Source of the DNA: Acholeplasma sp. CAG:878
Lineage (GTDB): Bacteria; Bacillota_I; Bacilli_A; RF39; UBA660
Assembly: GCA_000432255.1 (NCBI GenBank)
Contig: HF989913.1
Span: forward strand, 70,161 to 134,160
DNA: 64,000 nucleotides
Direction of reading: 5' to 3'
Each line of letters starts with the position of its first letter. Position 1 is the first letter of the stretch. A program made the translations under genes and the position numbers. The notes below the pieces were generated by a model. It saw nothing but the letters and a program-made list of their open reading frames with translations, had not been told where the DNA came from and searched no databases. Shown here piece after piece: positions 16,901-25,761 of this stretch.

Positions 16901-17650
16901 ATGAAAGCATTGATAACAGGAGCATCTAGCGGTATAGGAAGAGAATTTGCTATAAAATTAAGTGAGATGGGTTATGATTTAATTTTAGTTGCTAGAAGAA
17001 AAACAAAATTAGAAAAACTAAAAAAAGAACTAAAAACAAATGTTGAAATAATCAATATGGATATTTCAAGTACATATAATTGTATGTCTTTATATAATCA
17101 AGTAAAAAAAGAAAAAATTGATATTTTAATTAATAATGCTGGTGTTGGGATATTTGGAAAATTCGACGAAACTAAATTAGACCCAGAATTAGATATAATC
17201 GATTTAAATATTAAAACAGTTCATACACTAACAAAATTATTTTTAAAAGACTTTAAAAAGAGAAATAGTGGATATATTTTAAATGTGGCTTCACTTGCTG
17301 CATTCTTACCAGGACCATTAATGGCAACATACTATAGTACCAAAGCATATGTTTTAAACTTAACAGAAGCAATTCATGAAGAATTAAAACAAGAAAACAG
17401 TAATGTATATATTGGAGCATTGTGTCCGGGACCGGTTGATACAGAATTTAATGATGTCGCTAAAGTTCATTTCTCGGTTTCCTCTCAAACTCCAAGTGAA
17501 GTAGTCGATTATGCTTTAAAGAAAATGTTTAGAAATAAATTAGTAATCATTCCAGGTTTTAAAAATAGATTAGGTTTGTTTTTAACAAAATTATTACCTT
17601 TAAAATTAAAGTTAAAAGTATGTTATCGATTACAAGAAAGTAAACGATAA
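16901..17650 (+). CDS. Short-chain dehydrogenase/reductase (SDR)
   Basis: 249 residues with a classical SDR layout: cofactor motif TGASSGIG (7-14), NNAGVG (about 80-85), catalytic Ser in NVASLAAFLPG and YYSTKAYV with the Tyr-x3-Lys pair near 155-159. The early basic residues RRK after the second strand favour NADP(H). It belongs to the DltE/YqjQ-like group of SDRs; the substrate cannot be read from sequence. It stands alone between a promoter and a terminator. Confidence 0.88.
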   Translation: MKALITGASSGIGREFAIKLSEMGYDLILVARRKTKLEKLKKELKTNVEIINMDISSTYNCMSLYNQVKKEKIDILINNAGVGIFGKFDETKLDPELDIIDLNIKTVHTLTKLFLKDFKKRNSGYILNVASLAAFLPGPLMATYYSTKAYVLNLTEAIHEELKQENSNVYIGALCPGPVDTEFNDVAKVHFSVSSQTPSEVVDYALKKMFRNKLVIIPGFKNRLGLFLTKLLPLKLKLKVCYRLQESKR

Positions 17651-17658
17651 CGCTTTTT
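17622..17658 (+). terminator. Terminator after the SDR gene
   Basis: GTTATCG (17622-17628) pairs with CGATAAC (17645-17651), followed by GCTTTTTT; the stop codon is within the stem. Confidence 0.7.
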
Positions 17659-17680
17659 TGTGTAATAAATAATTTTTTTC

Positions 17681-17709
17681 TTGTAAAATATAAAAATTTA
17701 TATTATAAT
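17681..17709 (+). promoter_or_regulatory. Promoter of the ecf-truA operon
   Basis: TTGTAA (17681-17686), 17 bp, TATAAT (17704-17709). No riboswitch fold was recognised in the short leader before 17731. Confidence 0.7.
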
Positions 17710-17730
17710 AAAACGCATAGGTGGGGAAAT

Positions 17731-18534
17731 ATGGATGTAATTGTAATAGAACATTTAAATTTTAAGTATAATAAAAAACAAATATTTGAAGACTTTAATT
17801 TAACTATTAAAGATAAAAGTTTTGCTACTATTTTGGGAGTAAATGGTAGTGGGAAAAGTACACTAGCAAAAATATTGTTAGGATTATTAAAATTTGATGG
17901 GTATATTAAAGTTTCTGATTTAATGTTATCAAAAACAAATGTAAGAGAAATAAGAAAAAAAATAGGAATTGTTTTTTCAAATCCAGATAATCAATTTATC
18001 GCTGAAAGTGTTAGAGATGATATAGCATTTACATTAGAAAACATGGGTTATTCAGAAAAACAAATAGAAACAAAAGTTAAAAATATTGCTAAAAAATTAG
18101 GCATATCAGATATATTAACTTTAAATCCAAGTATGTTAAACAATAGCCAAAAACAAATAGTAGCGCTAGCGTCAGCTTTAGTTCATAATCCTGATATTTT
18201 AATACTAGATGAAGCATTAGAAGAAATAGATTCAATCAAAAGAAAGGAAATACTTATTTTATTACAACAACTAAACAAGGAAGGACTAACTATATTAAAT
18301 ATAACTCACGATGTTAATGAAGCAATGTATGGTAGTGAAATTATTATAATTGATAAAGGAAAAGTATTAATCCAAGGAAAAAATGAAGATGTTTACAAAG
18401 AAGAAAAAATATTTAAAAAGTTAGGCTTTGAATTACCTTTTATGGTTGAATTATCAAATAGACTTATGTTTTATGATTTAATAAAAAAACCTATATATGA
18501 CATGGAAAAGATGGTGAATACATTATGGAAATAG
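17731..18534 (+). CDS. ecfA1: Energy-coupling factor transporter ATPase EcfA1
   Basis: 267 residues. It powers uptake of vitamins through shared ECF transporters together with EcfA2, EcfT and separate S components. Walker A GVNGSGKST (36-44), Walker B LILDE (157-161) and switch His193 (ITHD) are present. The ABC signature is degenerate: LNNSQ (136-140) instead of LSGGQ, and the Q-loop Gln is Ser83 (VFSNPDNQF). Its order and overlap with ecfA2, ecfT and truA match other Bacilli. Confidence 0.92.
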   Translation: MDVIVIEHLNFKYNKKQIFEDFNLTIKDKSFATILGVNGSGKSTLAKILLGLLKFDGYIKVSDLMLSKTNVREIRKKIGIVFSNPDNQFIAESVRDDIAFTLENMGYSEKQIETKVKNIAKKLGISDILTLNPSMLNNSQKQIVALASALVHNPDILILDEALEEIDSIKRKEILILLQQLNKEGLTILNITHDVNEAMYGSEIIIIDKGKVLIQGKNEDVYKEEKIFKKLGFELPFMVELSNRLMFYDLIKKPIYDMEKMVNTLWK

Positions 18535-19364
18535 CATTTAAGAATGTATCATACACAGTAAAAGAACCATTTCCTAAAATTATTTTAGGCGATATTAATA
18601 TAGAATTTAAAAGCGGTAAAATAAATGGAATAACAGGTCAAGCTGGAAGTGGTAAAAGTGTATTAGCTCAAATGATAAATGCCTTAATATTACCCACAAA
18701 AGGTTCTATATTAATAGGTGATAGTGAAATATATGAAGGTAAGATTTTTAATATAAAAAATATAAGAAGCAAAATTGGCTTGGTATATCAAAAACCAGAA
18801 GAACAATTTTTCCTACCAACAGTATTAAAAGAAGTATCATTTGGAATAACTAATTTTAAAGAAAACCAAAGGCAAAAAGAAAATTTAGTAATCGAAATCT
18901 TACAAATGGTTGGTTTAAATGAAACATATTTAAAAAGAAATCCCTTTACTTTAAGTAGTGGAGAAAAAAGAAAAGTGGCAATTGCTTCTATATTAATTCA
19001 TGATCCAGAAGTTATAATATTAGATGAACCAACAATCGGTTTAGATAATGCAAGCAAAAAAAACATCATAAAAACAATTAAATCATTAAAAACAAAATAT
19101 AACAAAACAGTATTTGTTATATCAAAAGATACAGATTTATTACTTAAAATTTGTGATTATGTTGTAGTTTTAAATAAAGGACAAGTAGTATTAGAGGGAA
19201 ACAAATACGATGTATTTACTAATAAAAATTTAGAAGATTATGGAGTTAAAAGACCTGATATTATAAATTTTGAAATGCTTGCACTAAATAAAAAGAAAGT
19301 AAAACTCGGCTATCGTGATGAAATAAATGATTTGATGAAGGATGTGTATCGTTATGTTAAATAA
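18525..19364 (+). CDS. ecfA2: Energy-coupling factor transporter ATPase EcfA2
   Basis: 279 residues with Walker A GQAGSGKS (38-45), Q-loop Gln89, signature LSSGE (143-147) and Walker B IILDE (164-168). The switch histidine is replaced: the segment reads VFVISKDTD, with Lys201 where His is expected. This site partners the degenerate LNNSQ signature of EcfA1 in the heterodimer. The gene overlaps ecfA1 by 10 bp and ecfT by 11 bp. Confidence 0.92.
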   Translation: MEIAFKNVSYTVKEPFPKIILGDINIEFKSGKINGITGQAGSGKSVLAQMINALILPTKGSILIGDSEIYEGKIFNIKNIRSKIGLVYQKPEEQFFLPTVLKEVSFGITNFKENQRQKENLVIEILQMVGLNETYLKRNPFTLSSGEKRKVAIASILIHDPEVIILDEPTIGLDNASKKNIIKTIKSLKTKYNKTVFVISKDTDLLLKICDYVVVLNKGQVVLEGNKYDVFTNKNLEDYGVKRPDIINFEMLALNKKKVKLGYRDEINDLMKDVYRYVK

Positions 19365-20106
19365 TTTAACAATTGGAAAATATTATCCAGTAAACTCAAA
19401 AATACACGATTTGAATCCAACATTTAAAATAATTGCTACATTATTATTTGTTATATCAGTATTTTTAACAAATAATCTATATATGCATATAATATTGTTT
19501 GCATTTTTATTACTGATTATATCTGCCTCTAATGTACCATTAAAAGCATATTTTAAAACAATTTATAGTGTTAAATGGTTATTACTATTTATTCTACTTA
19601 TTAATTTGGTTTTTAAAGTGAGTTTAACTACTAGTATTGTAATGGTTTTAAGAATAATATATATTTTATGGTATACAACTGTTTTAACCTTAACAACCAC
19701 ACCAATGGACTTAACCTATGGACTACAAAAAACATTAAGTCCCTTAAAGAAAATAATACCGGTCAATAGAATAGCCTTTTCCTTAGCCTTAGCTTTGAGA
19801 TTTATTCCAACAATATTTGATGAAGCAAATATTGTATTAAAATCACAAGCAAATAGAGGTATTGACTATAAATATATTAATTTAAAAGGAAAATTATTGG
19901 CGATTAGTTCTCTTATTATTCCAGTCTTTAATTTAACTTTACAAAAAGCAGATTTACTATCTGATACTTTAGAAGTGAGATTATATGACATTGATTCAGA
20001 AAGAAAATATTCAAATTATAATGCTGTTGGAGTATTTGATATGTTATATTTAATTTCACATATAATAATAATTATATTAATAATAATAAATGGAGTGTTG
20101 AAATGA
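19354..20106 (+). CDS. ecfT: Energy-coupling factor transporter transmembrane protein EcfT
   Basis: 250 residues from the ATG giving MLNNLTIGKYYPVNSKIHDL; an upstream in-frame start at 19342 is less likely given the AAGGATG site. It has several membrane helices and the conserved coupling-helix regions RFIPTIFDEANIVLKSQANRG and LSDTLEVRLYD (the Ala-Arg-Gly-like motif positions here read NRG and VRL). It links the ATPases to interchangeable substrate-binding S components, none of which is encoded in this window. Confidence 0.93.
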   Translation: MLNNLTIGKYYPVNSKIHDLNPTFKIIATLLFVISVFLTNNLYMHIILFAFLLLIISASNVPLKAYFKTIYSVKWLLLFILLINLVFKVSLTTSIVMVLRIIYILWYTTVLTLTTTPMDLTYGLQKTLSPLKKIIPVNRIAFSLALALRFIPTIFDEANIVLKSQANRGIDYKYINLKGKLLAISSLIIPVFNLTLQKADLLSDTLEVRLYDIDSERKYSNYNAVGVFDMLYLISHIIIIILIIINGVLK

Positions 20107-20846
20107 GATATTTAATAACTTTTGCTTATGATGGGTCTAAGTATAAAGGCTATCAAAAGCAACCTAGAGTAAAAACAATTCAGGGGGAATTGGAGCGTGC
20201 TCTTAAGGAAATAAATAATGACAAACAGGTAGACATTAGCGCATCAGGAAGAACTGATGCAAAAGTTCACGCCTATAACCAAAAAGCACACTTTGATTTA
20301 GATATTAAAATAACTTGTGACAAATTAAAACAAGCCCTAAATAGTCTAATTCCAGGTGATATATATGTTAAATCAGTTGTTGAAGTTAAAGATGATTTTC
20401 ATGCAAGATTTAATGTGAAAGCTAAAGAATATATTTATAAAATAAATATGGGAGAATATAATCCACTTGAAAAAGATTATGTATATCAATATAACAAACG
20501 ATTAGATTTAGTAGAAATGGAGCGAGCACTAAAATATTTAGAAGGTGAACATGATTTTAAATCATTTTCTAAAACAGATGATGAAAAAGAAGACTATGTT
20601 AGAACAATTATTCAAACTAATATAATTAGAGAAATAAAAGATGTTAATCATTTTACTATTAGTTTTTTAGGAACAGGATTCTTAAGATATCAAGTCAGAA
20701 ACATGGTTGGATTATTAATTGAAATTGGTGAAGGAAAAAGAAAAAGTGAAGATATTTTAGAAATATTAGAGGCTAAAGATAGAAGAAAAGCAGGAATTAC
20801 TGCTCCAGGTGAAGGACTATATTTAAAAGATGTATTTTATTATTAA
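20103..20846 (+). CDS. truA: tRNA pseudouridine(38-40) synthase TruA
   Basis: 247 residues. The catalytic aspartate lies in SGRTDAKVHA (about residue 52), and FLRYQVRNMVGLL is the conserved C-terminal segment. It modifies U38-U40 in the anticodon stem. It overlaps ecfT by 4 bp (ATGA). In many Bacilli truA is followed by rplM-rpsI; here a terminator and a serpin gene follow. Confidence 0.97.
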   Translation: MRYLITFAYDGSKYKGYQKQPRVKTIQGELERALKEINNDKQVDISASGRTDAKVHAYNQKAHFDLDIKITCDKLKQALNSLIPGDIYVKSVVEVKDDFHARFNVKAKEYIYKINMGEYNPLEKDYVYQYNKRLDLVEMERALKYLEGEHDFKSFSKTDDEKEDYVRTIIQTNIIREIKDVNHFTISFLGTGFLRYQVRNMVGLLIEIGEGKRKSEDILEILEAKDRRKAGITAPGEGLYLKDVFYY

Positions 20847-20848
20847 AT

Positions 20849-20880
20849 AACTAGGTTTTAATTTAAAACCTAGTTTTTTT
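20849..20880 (+). terminator. Terminator after truA
   Basis: AACTAGGTTTTAA / TTAAAACCTAGTT inverted repeat followed by seven T. Confidence 0.88.
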
Positions 20881-20887
20881 AATTTCA

Positions 20888-20916
20888 TTGCTAATTAAAA
20901 ATATTTATGCTACAAT
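20888..20916 (+). promoter_or_regulatory. Promoter of the serpin gene
   Basis: TTGCTA (20888-20893), 17 bp, TACAAT (20911-20916); AGAGGAGAAA precedes the ATG at 20941. Confidence 0.6.
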
Positions 20917-20940
20917 TTATGTGAGAGGAGAAATTTAAAA

Positions 20941-22593
20941 ATGAACGAAAACCAAATTAATTTACAAAACAATGGAACAAAACAAAAAAAATCAAAGAAA
21001 GGGTATATAATAATTCCTATTTTGGTTATTTTATTGGCATTATCCACTTTATTTATAATTAAAAATCTAAATAAAGAAAAAGAAATTGATAGTGAAATAA
21101 CTTCAGAAATAAAAAAATCAGCATATCGAATTAATAGTAATTCTTTAGAAAAATTTGATTTATATTTTTTACAATTAGAAAATGGAAAACAAAATAAAAT
21201 TTATAGTCCACTTTCTATAAAATATGCGTTAGAAATGCTTGAAGAAGGAACTACTGGAGAATCTAAGGCTCAAATATCAAATATTATTGGTAGTTATAAA
21301 GCAAATAAATATGTTAATAGTAAGAATATGGCTTTTGGAAATGCGATTTTTATAAATGAATTTTATAAAGATTCTATAAAAAATGAATATGCTAGTAATT
21401 TAAAAAATAAATATAATGCTGCTGTTATAACAACACCTTTCGACTCACCAAATGAAGTAAATTCATGGATAAGCAATAATACATTAGGTTTGATTAATAA
21501 TCTTTATAATGATATATCACAAAATAACTTTTTACTTCTAAATGCTTTAGCAATTGATATGGAATGGGAAGAAAATTTCATACCACAAACAGGCGAAGTA
21601 GAATTTGCGATATACAACCACGAAAACTTTTACTGGTCTGGTGGGGATGAACTTATTCCTAAGAATTTTAAAGATATGGATGAAGAAGTATCAACAATGG
21701 AAATAATTGCTTCATTTAATAACTATGACATTGTAAAAGAATTAGGCAAAGAAAATATTCGAAAAAAAGTTAAAGAAGAATATTTAAAATATTTAGAAGA
21801 CGGCGGTTATATTGAACTTTATGAATATGAAATTTATTTAGGAGAAAAAATAAATGGCTTAAGCGAAGAAGAGATAAAAGAAAAATATTTAGACGAATAT
21901 ATAGAAAAATTTCTAGATAAATATATCGAAGATATAGATTCTAATTATAAGAGGGTAGATAAAATAACAGATTTTTCGCTTTATGTAGATGATGATGTAA
22001 AAGTATTCGCTAAGGATTTAAAAAAATATAATGGTTCACAACTTCAATATGTAGCAATTATGCCAACTAATGAAGATTTAGATAATTATATAAGTAAGGT
22101 AAAAGTTGAAACAATAAATAAATATATCGAAAATTTGAAAAAATTAAAAGCAGATAATTTTAAAGAAGGGGTTGTCACAAAAATAAGCGGATTTATTCCT
22201 AAATTTAAGTTTGAATATCAATTAGATTTAATGAATGACTTGAAAAAATTAGGAATTACAAATGTTTTTGAAGAAGGTAAGGCAAACTTAGAAAATATTT
22301 CATCAGATAAATCTTTATATATTAATGGTGCAACTCATAAAGCTAATATTGAATTTACTCAAGATGGAATAAAAGCAGCAGCAGTAACGGAATTCGGTGC
22401 AGGTGGTGCAGGTGCGCCATTTGATTACTTATTTGATGTGCCTGTTGAAGAAATCGATTTAACATTTGATAAACCTTATATGTTTATTATAAGAGATTTA
22501 AACTCTGGTGAAGTTTGGTTTACAGGAACAGTTTATAATCCATTGTTATATTCTTTAGATACAACTAATCCAATTCCTGGTGCTAGTAGATAA
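20941..22593 (+). CDS. Membrane-anchored serpin (serine protease inhibitor family)
   Basis: 550 residues. A single membrane helix (about 22-42) follows a short basic N-terminus, so the serpin domain is exposed outside. Serpin features: YSPLSIKYALEMLEEGTTGES near the N-terminus, LQYVAIMP in the sheet, the hinge FTQDGIKAAAVTEFG and the C-terminal FDKPYMFIIRDLNSGEVWFTG. The hinge starts Gly-Ile-Lys rather than the Gly-Thr-Glu of inhibitory serpins and the loop is glycine-rich (GAGGAGAP). A highly charged insertion (about 235-340) makes it longer than the usual 380-400 residues. The target protease is unknown. Confidence 0.85.
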   Translation: MNENQINLQNNGTKQKKSKKGYIIIPILVILLALSTLFIIKNLNKEKEIDSEITSEIKKSAYRINSNSLEKFDLYFLQLENGKQNKIYSPLSIKYALEMLEEGTTGESKAQISNIIGSYKANKYVNSKNMAFGNAIFINEFYKDSIKNEYASNLKNKYNAAVITTPFDSPNEVNSWISNNTLGLINNLYNDISQNNFLLLNALAIDMEWEENFIPQTGEVEFAIYNHENFYWSGGDELIPKNFKDMDEEVSTMEIIASFNNYDIVKELGKENIRKKVKEEYLKYLEDGGYIELYEYEIYLGEKINGLSEEEIKEKYLDEYIEKFLDKYIEDIDSNYKRVDKITDFSLYVDDDVKVFAKDLKKYNGSQLQYVAIMPTNEDLDNYISKVKVETINKYIENLKKLKADNFKEGVVTKISGFIPKFKFEYQLDLMNDLKKLGITNVFEEGKANLENISSDKSLYINGATHKANIEFTQDGIKAAAVTEFGAGGAGAPFDYLFDVPVEEIDLTFDKPYMFIIRDLNSGEVWFTGTVYNPLLYSLDTTNPIPGASR

Positions 22594-22656
22594 TTGTTTA
22601 AAATAGTATTAAAAGCGTGAATTCTAAGTAAAGTCACAATTAAGTGCATTACAACC

Positions 22657-22693
22657 AAAAATGTGTATTTTCATAAGAAAATGCACATTTTTA
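22657..22693 (+). terminator. Terminator after the serpin gene
   Basis: AAAATGTGTATTTTC / GAAAATGCACATTTT hairpin with loop ATAA and a T-rich tail. Confidence 0.8.
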
Positions 22694-22805
22694 AATCATT
22701 TTAATCTTTTGCATGATAAATCTAGATTAATGCTTAAAGATATTATGTATTTAAAATTTATTGTACATTAATTGTGTACTTTCAATAAAAATTTTAGGTA
22801 AAATA

Positions 22806-22834
22806 TTGAGAAATTTGTCAAAATATGGTAAAAT
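22806..22834 (+). promoter_or_regulatory. Promoter of the agr-type two-component genes
   Basis: TTGAGA (22806-22811), 17 bp, extended -10 TGGTAAAAT (22826-22834). A second TATAAT lies at 22842-22847 without a matching -35. Confidence 0.55.
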
Positions 22835-22864
22835 GTCTACATATAATAGACGGGAGATATAAAC

Positions 22865-23569
22865 ATGATAAACTTCATATTAGTTGATGATGATCAGAAG
22901 TTTGTAGAAATAGTAAAGGCTCTTATTAATGATAAGATGCTTAAAACAAAATTTGATTATAAAATACATACATTTTATGATTATGATAAAAAATTTTTTG
23001 ATGGTGTAGGAAAAATCAAAAATAATAAAATATATATTTTAGATATTGAAACAAAATCCGCTTCTGGAATAGATGTAGCAAGAAAAATTCGTGATAAAGA
23101 TGTTGATAGCGTTATTATCTTTGTAACATCACATAATGAATTAGGTTCTGAAATAGTAAAAGAACAATTGATGTTCTTAACATTCATTTGTAAATTTACT
23201 AATTTTGAAATTAACCTACAAAATGCAATTACAAAATCACTAGAAATATTAAATCACAAAACAACAATCAGATTTACTGATACCTCTGTTGTTTATACAA
23301 TTCCAATTAAAGATATATTGTATGTTACTAGAGATAGTATCGATAGAAAGTGTATAATTAAAACAGATTATGGAGAATATAGAGTCGGAAAAACATTAGC
23401 TGATATAAAAGAAATAGCTAATGGTGAATTAGTTCAGACTCATAGGGCTTGTTTGATAAATGAAGATAGAGTAAGAACATATTCGAAAAATGATAATACA
23501 GTTAAATTTGATAATGGCGAAACCATAGACTTGATTTCAAGTAACTATTGGAAGGAGCTAGCTAAATGA
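22865..23569 (+). CDS. LytTR-family response regulator, AgrA-like
   Basis: 234 residues. The receiver domain (about 1-125) has the acidic pocket VDDD and phospho-acceptor Asp60 (IYILDIE). The C-terminal LytTR DNA-binding domain (about 135-234) includes TIPIKDILYVTRDSIDRKC and TLADIKEIANGELVQTHRACLIN. AgrA-type regulators bind tandem 9-bp boxes two helical turns apart, matching the boxes found at 25798-25891. It overlaps the kinase gene by 4 bp and lies next to agrBD, so it is the response regulator of this quorum-sensing circuit. Confidence 0.9.
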   Translation: MINFILVDDDQKFVEIVKALINDKMLKTKFDYKIHTFYDYDKKFFDGVGKIKNNKIYILDIETKSASGIDVARKIRDKDVDSVIIFVTSHNELGSEIVKEQLMFLTFICKFTNFEINLQNAITKSLEILNHKTTIRFTDTSVVYTIPIKDILYVTRDSIDRKCIIKTDYGEYRVGKTLADIKEIANGELVQTHRACLINEDRVRTYSKNDNTVKFDNGETIDLISSNYWKELAK

Positions 23570-24885
23570 TTGATATATTAACGCTAATATGCAATAAATT
23601 TTTACTTTGTGTAGTAAATGTAGCGGCTGTTTTGTATGTTATATCAGTAATTTTAAATAAAAAAATTGATTTTAAAAATTATAAAACATATTTAATTATA
23701 TTTTGTTTAATAATATTATTAATTTTAAATTTTTTACTTGTAAATGATTTAGTCAGAATATTAATAAGTACAATTATTGTGGGATTTGCCAATTATTTAT
23801 TGTTTAACGAAAATATAAAGACAACAATAACAAGTACTCTTTTAGAACAAATAATTTCTATTTTATCAGAAATAGTTTATGCAATATCAATAATTGTTAT
23901 TTTGGGAGCAGATGGACATACAATTATAAATAAGTTTTATGGTGAAAGTTTTTCAGTTATAATTATTTCACTGATAGCAGTATTAATAGTTAATGTAAAG
24001 CCTCTAAAAAAAATATTAGCTAAATTGATTGAGTTGTCACAAAAATTGAAGTTTAATCATATAGCAATTAGTGCATTGTTATTTATTATTGTTATTAATA
24101 TATTATTAGTCGTTGTATATCACGAACTTGATATTTTATCATTGATGATATTAAATCTATTATTCATCTTTATATATGGTATTATTATTTATAATAGTTT
24201 TTTAGATAAAAATAATATGACAAAAATGCAAGCAGAAAATAAAGCGTTATTAAACAACTTAGAAGAATATGAAAAAATGCTTGATTATCAAAGGGTAGCT
24301 AATCATGAGAATAAAAATCAACTTTTAGTAGTAAGGTCACTATTAAAAGAAAACGAAAATTCTGATGCTTTAAATTATGTGAATGAAGTACTCGATGACA
24401 AGAAAGATGATAATGATGTTTTATTTGGACGAGCAAAAAAAATTCCTTCAGGTGGATTACAAGGAATTGTATATCAAAAAATGCTTGTTATGAACGATAA
24501 AAATATTAAACCTATATTAGATGTTAGTAATTCAGTTAAAAAATTCAAACTTGAAAATCTTGATACCAAATTAAATTATGATATATGTAGAATAATTGGT
24601 GTATTTTTAGATAATGCTATTGAAGAAACAGAAAAACTAGATGAAAGAGAAATTATGTTATCTATGCATGAACAAAATAATGATTTAGTTATAGAAATTT
24701 CTAATAAATTTAAAAATGTACCTGATTTAGAAAGATTAGAAGAAAAAGGATATTCAACTAAAGGCAAAGGTCATGGATATGGATTATCCTTAGTAAATGA
24801 TATTGTAAATAACAATAATCAAATTATTAATGAAAAAGGAATTACTAGAAATATATTTACACAAAAGTTGATTATTAAAATGTAG
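23566..24885 (+). CDS. GHKL sensor histidine kinase, AgrC-like
   Basis: 439 residues. The N-terminal half (about 5-212) is a bundle of six or seven membrane helices, as in AgrC receptors for cyclic peptides. It is followed by a coiled coil and the histidine box YQRVANHENKNQLLVV with His247, then the GHKL ATPase with FLDNAIEE (Asn350) and GKGHGYGLSLV. It is the predicted receptor for the peptide made by the convergent agrBD pair and phosphorylates the upstream LytTR regulator. Confidence 0.92.
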   Translation: MIDILTLICNKFLLCVVNVAAVLYVISVILNKKIDFKNYKTYLIIFCLIILLILNFLLVNDLVRILISTIIVGFANYLLFNENIKTTITSTLLEQIISILSEIVYAISIIVILGADGHTIINKFYGESFSVIIISLIAVLIVNVKPLKKILAKLIELSQKLKFNHIAISALLFIIVINILLVVVYHELDILSLMILNLLFIFIYGIIIYNSFLDKNNMTKMQAENKALLNNLEEYEKMLDYQRVANHENKNQLLVVRSLLKENENSDALNYVNEVLDDKKDDNDVLFGRAKKIPSGGLQGIVYQKMLVMNDKNIKPILDVSNSVKKFKLENLDTKLNYDICRIIGVFLDNAIEETEKLDEREIMLSMHEQNNDLVIEISNKFKNVPDLERLEEKGYSTKGKGHGYGLSLVNDIVNNNNQIINEKGITRNIFTQKLIIKM

Positions 24886-24908
24886 TTTAAAATTTTACTA
24901 CATTTTTT
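24881..24908 (+). terminator. Terminator of the rightward agr operon
   Basis: TGTAGT / ACTACA hairpin with a ten-base AT loop, followed by seven T. Confidence 0.7.
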
Positions 24909-24916
24909 TGTATTCA

Positions 24917-24940
24917 AAAACCCACATTTTTGTGGGTTTT
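24917..24940. terminator. Bidirectional terminator between the two agr transcripts
   Basis: AAAACCCACA / TGTGGGTTTT with loop TTTT; A and T runs allow use by both the rightward kinase operon and the leftward agrBD operon. Confidence 0.85.
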
Positions 24941-24966
24941 ATGATAAAATAGAATTTATTTTTTAA

Positions 24967-25086
24967 TTATTTAATTAAACTTTTTGGGCACTCTGGCTCA
25001 TCAATTAAAACAACGAAGCAAGCTTGACTTCCAAGGCTAGCAACAAAAGAACCTACTGTAGCGATTAATCCCATTAAAAATGACAT
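24967..25086 (-). CDS. agrD: AgrD-type autoinducing peptide precursor
   Basis: 39 codons, starting MSFLMGLIATVGSFVASLGS (amphipathic membrane-targeting leader), then the peptide region QACFVVLI and the acidic/basic tail DEPECPKSLIK. Cys23 is the predicted thiolactone residue and DEPExPKSL is the hallmark AgrD recognition tail. If AgrB cuts before the Asp, the product would be a ring CFVVLI of six residues, one larger than the common five; a shorter ring with different cutting is possible. AAGGGGA lies before the ATG. It sits immediately downstream of agrB. Confidence 0.92.
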   Translation of the reverse strand: MSFLMGLIATVGSFVASLGSQACFVVLIDEPECPKSLIK

Positions 25087-25133
25087 ACTATTTTCCCCTT
25101 TCTATTCTTTATTATTTAAACATAAGCCTATAT

Positions 25134-25739
25134 TTAAACCTGATTTGCAAGATATGTCTTATAGTTATTATAAGGCAAATTAAATATTTTATATACCAAA
25201 GGTGAAATCATACAAGATTGAACAATTAATGATAGTATAAAACTATTTGATATAAAAGTATTATTTATAAATAAAGATGCAAATACATATATTATGGCTA
25301 CAAGCGTTGATAAAAACTTATAGACATTTCTTCTTTTTTGACTAACGATTGGTCTTTTATATGTATCGGCAGGAGCATTTTTAAAGAACAATAATATTAA
25401 TATAATTCCTGCAATTATTTTTAACCATATTGGAATTGTAACTGATTTTGCTAAATAAGGAACTCCAATAAATATAATACTTGAACTTAATAAGCAAATC
25501 CAACTTTTAGTAGCGTGTAATCCAAATGATGGCATCCGTATAAAGTTATATATAAGTAAGAATATTAATACCTCTTTAATTATTCCAAATAATATAGATA
25601 ATATAATAATAATTATGAGTTTACTAATTAACATATATATGCCTTCTAAACCATATTTAATCTCTGCTAATTTTATTTCGTCATAATCACCATTATTTCT
25701 TAATAAATTGATACATTTATTTACAACATAATTCTTCAT
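25134..25739 (-). CDS. agrB: AgrB-type accessory gene regulator cysteine protease
   Basis: 201 residues with several membrane helices. The catalytic pair His75 and Cys82 lies in FGLHATKSWICL, matching His77/Cys84 of S. aureus AgrB, and the family motif NAPADTYKRPI is at about 122-132. It processes and cyclises AgrD at the membrane. It is transcribed leftwards with agrD, convergent to the kinase/regulator genes, whereas the classical S. aureus locus has all four genes in one operon. Confidence 0.94.
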   Translation of the reverse strand: MKNYVVNKCINLLRNNGDYDEIKLAEIKYGLEGIYMLISKLIIIIILSILFGIIKEVLIFLLIYNFIRMPSFGLHATKSWICLLSSSIIFIGVPYLAKSVTIPIWLKIIAGIILILLFFKNAPADTYKRPIVSQKRRNVYKFLSTLVAIIYVFASLFINNTFISNSFILSLIVQSCMISPLVYKIFNLPYNNYKTYLANQV

Positions 25740-25761
25740 ATTTTTATTCCTCTGTTTCTAA

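Noticed and set aside
17641..17730. Riboswitch before the ECF operon
   Set aside because: The sequence between the promoter and ecfA1 is too short for a known vitamin riboswitch and shows no matching fold.
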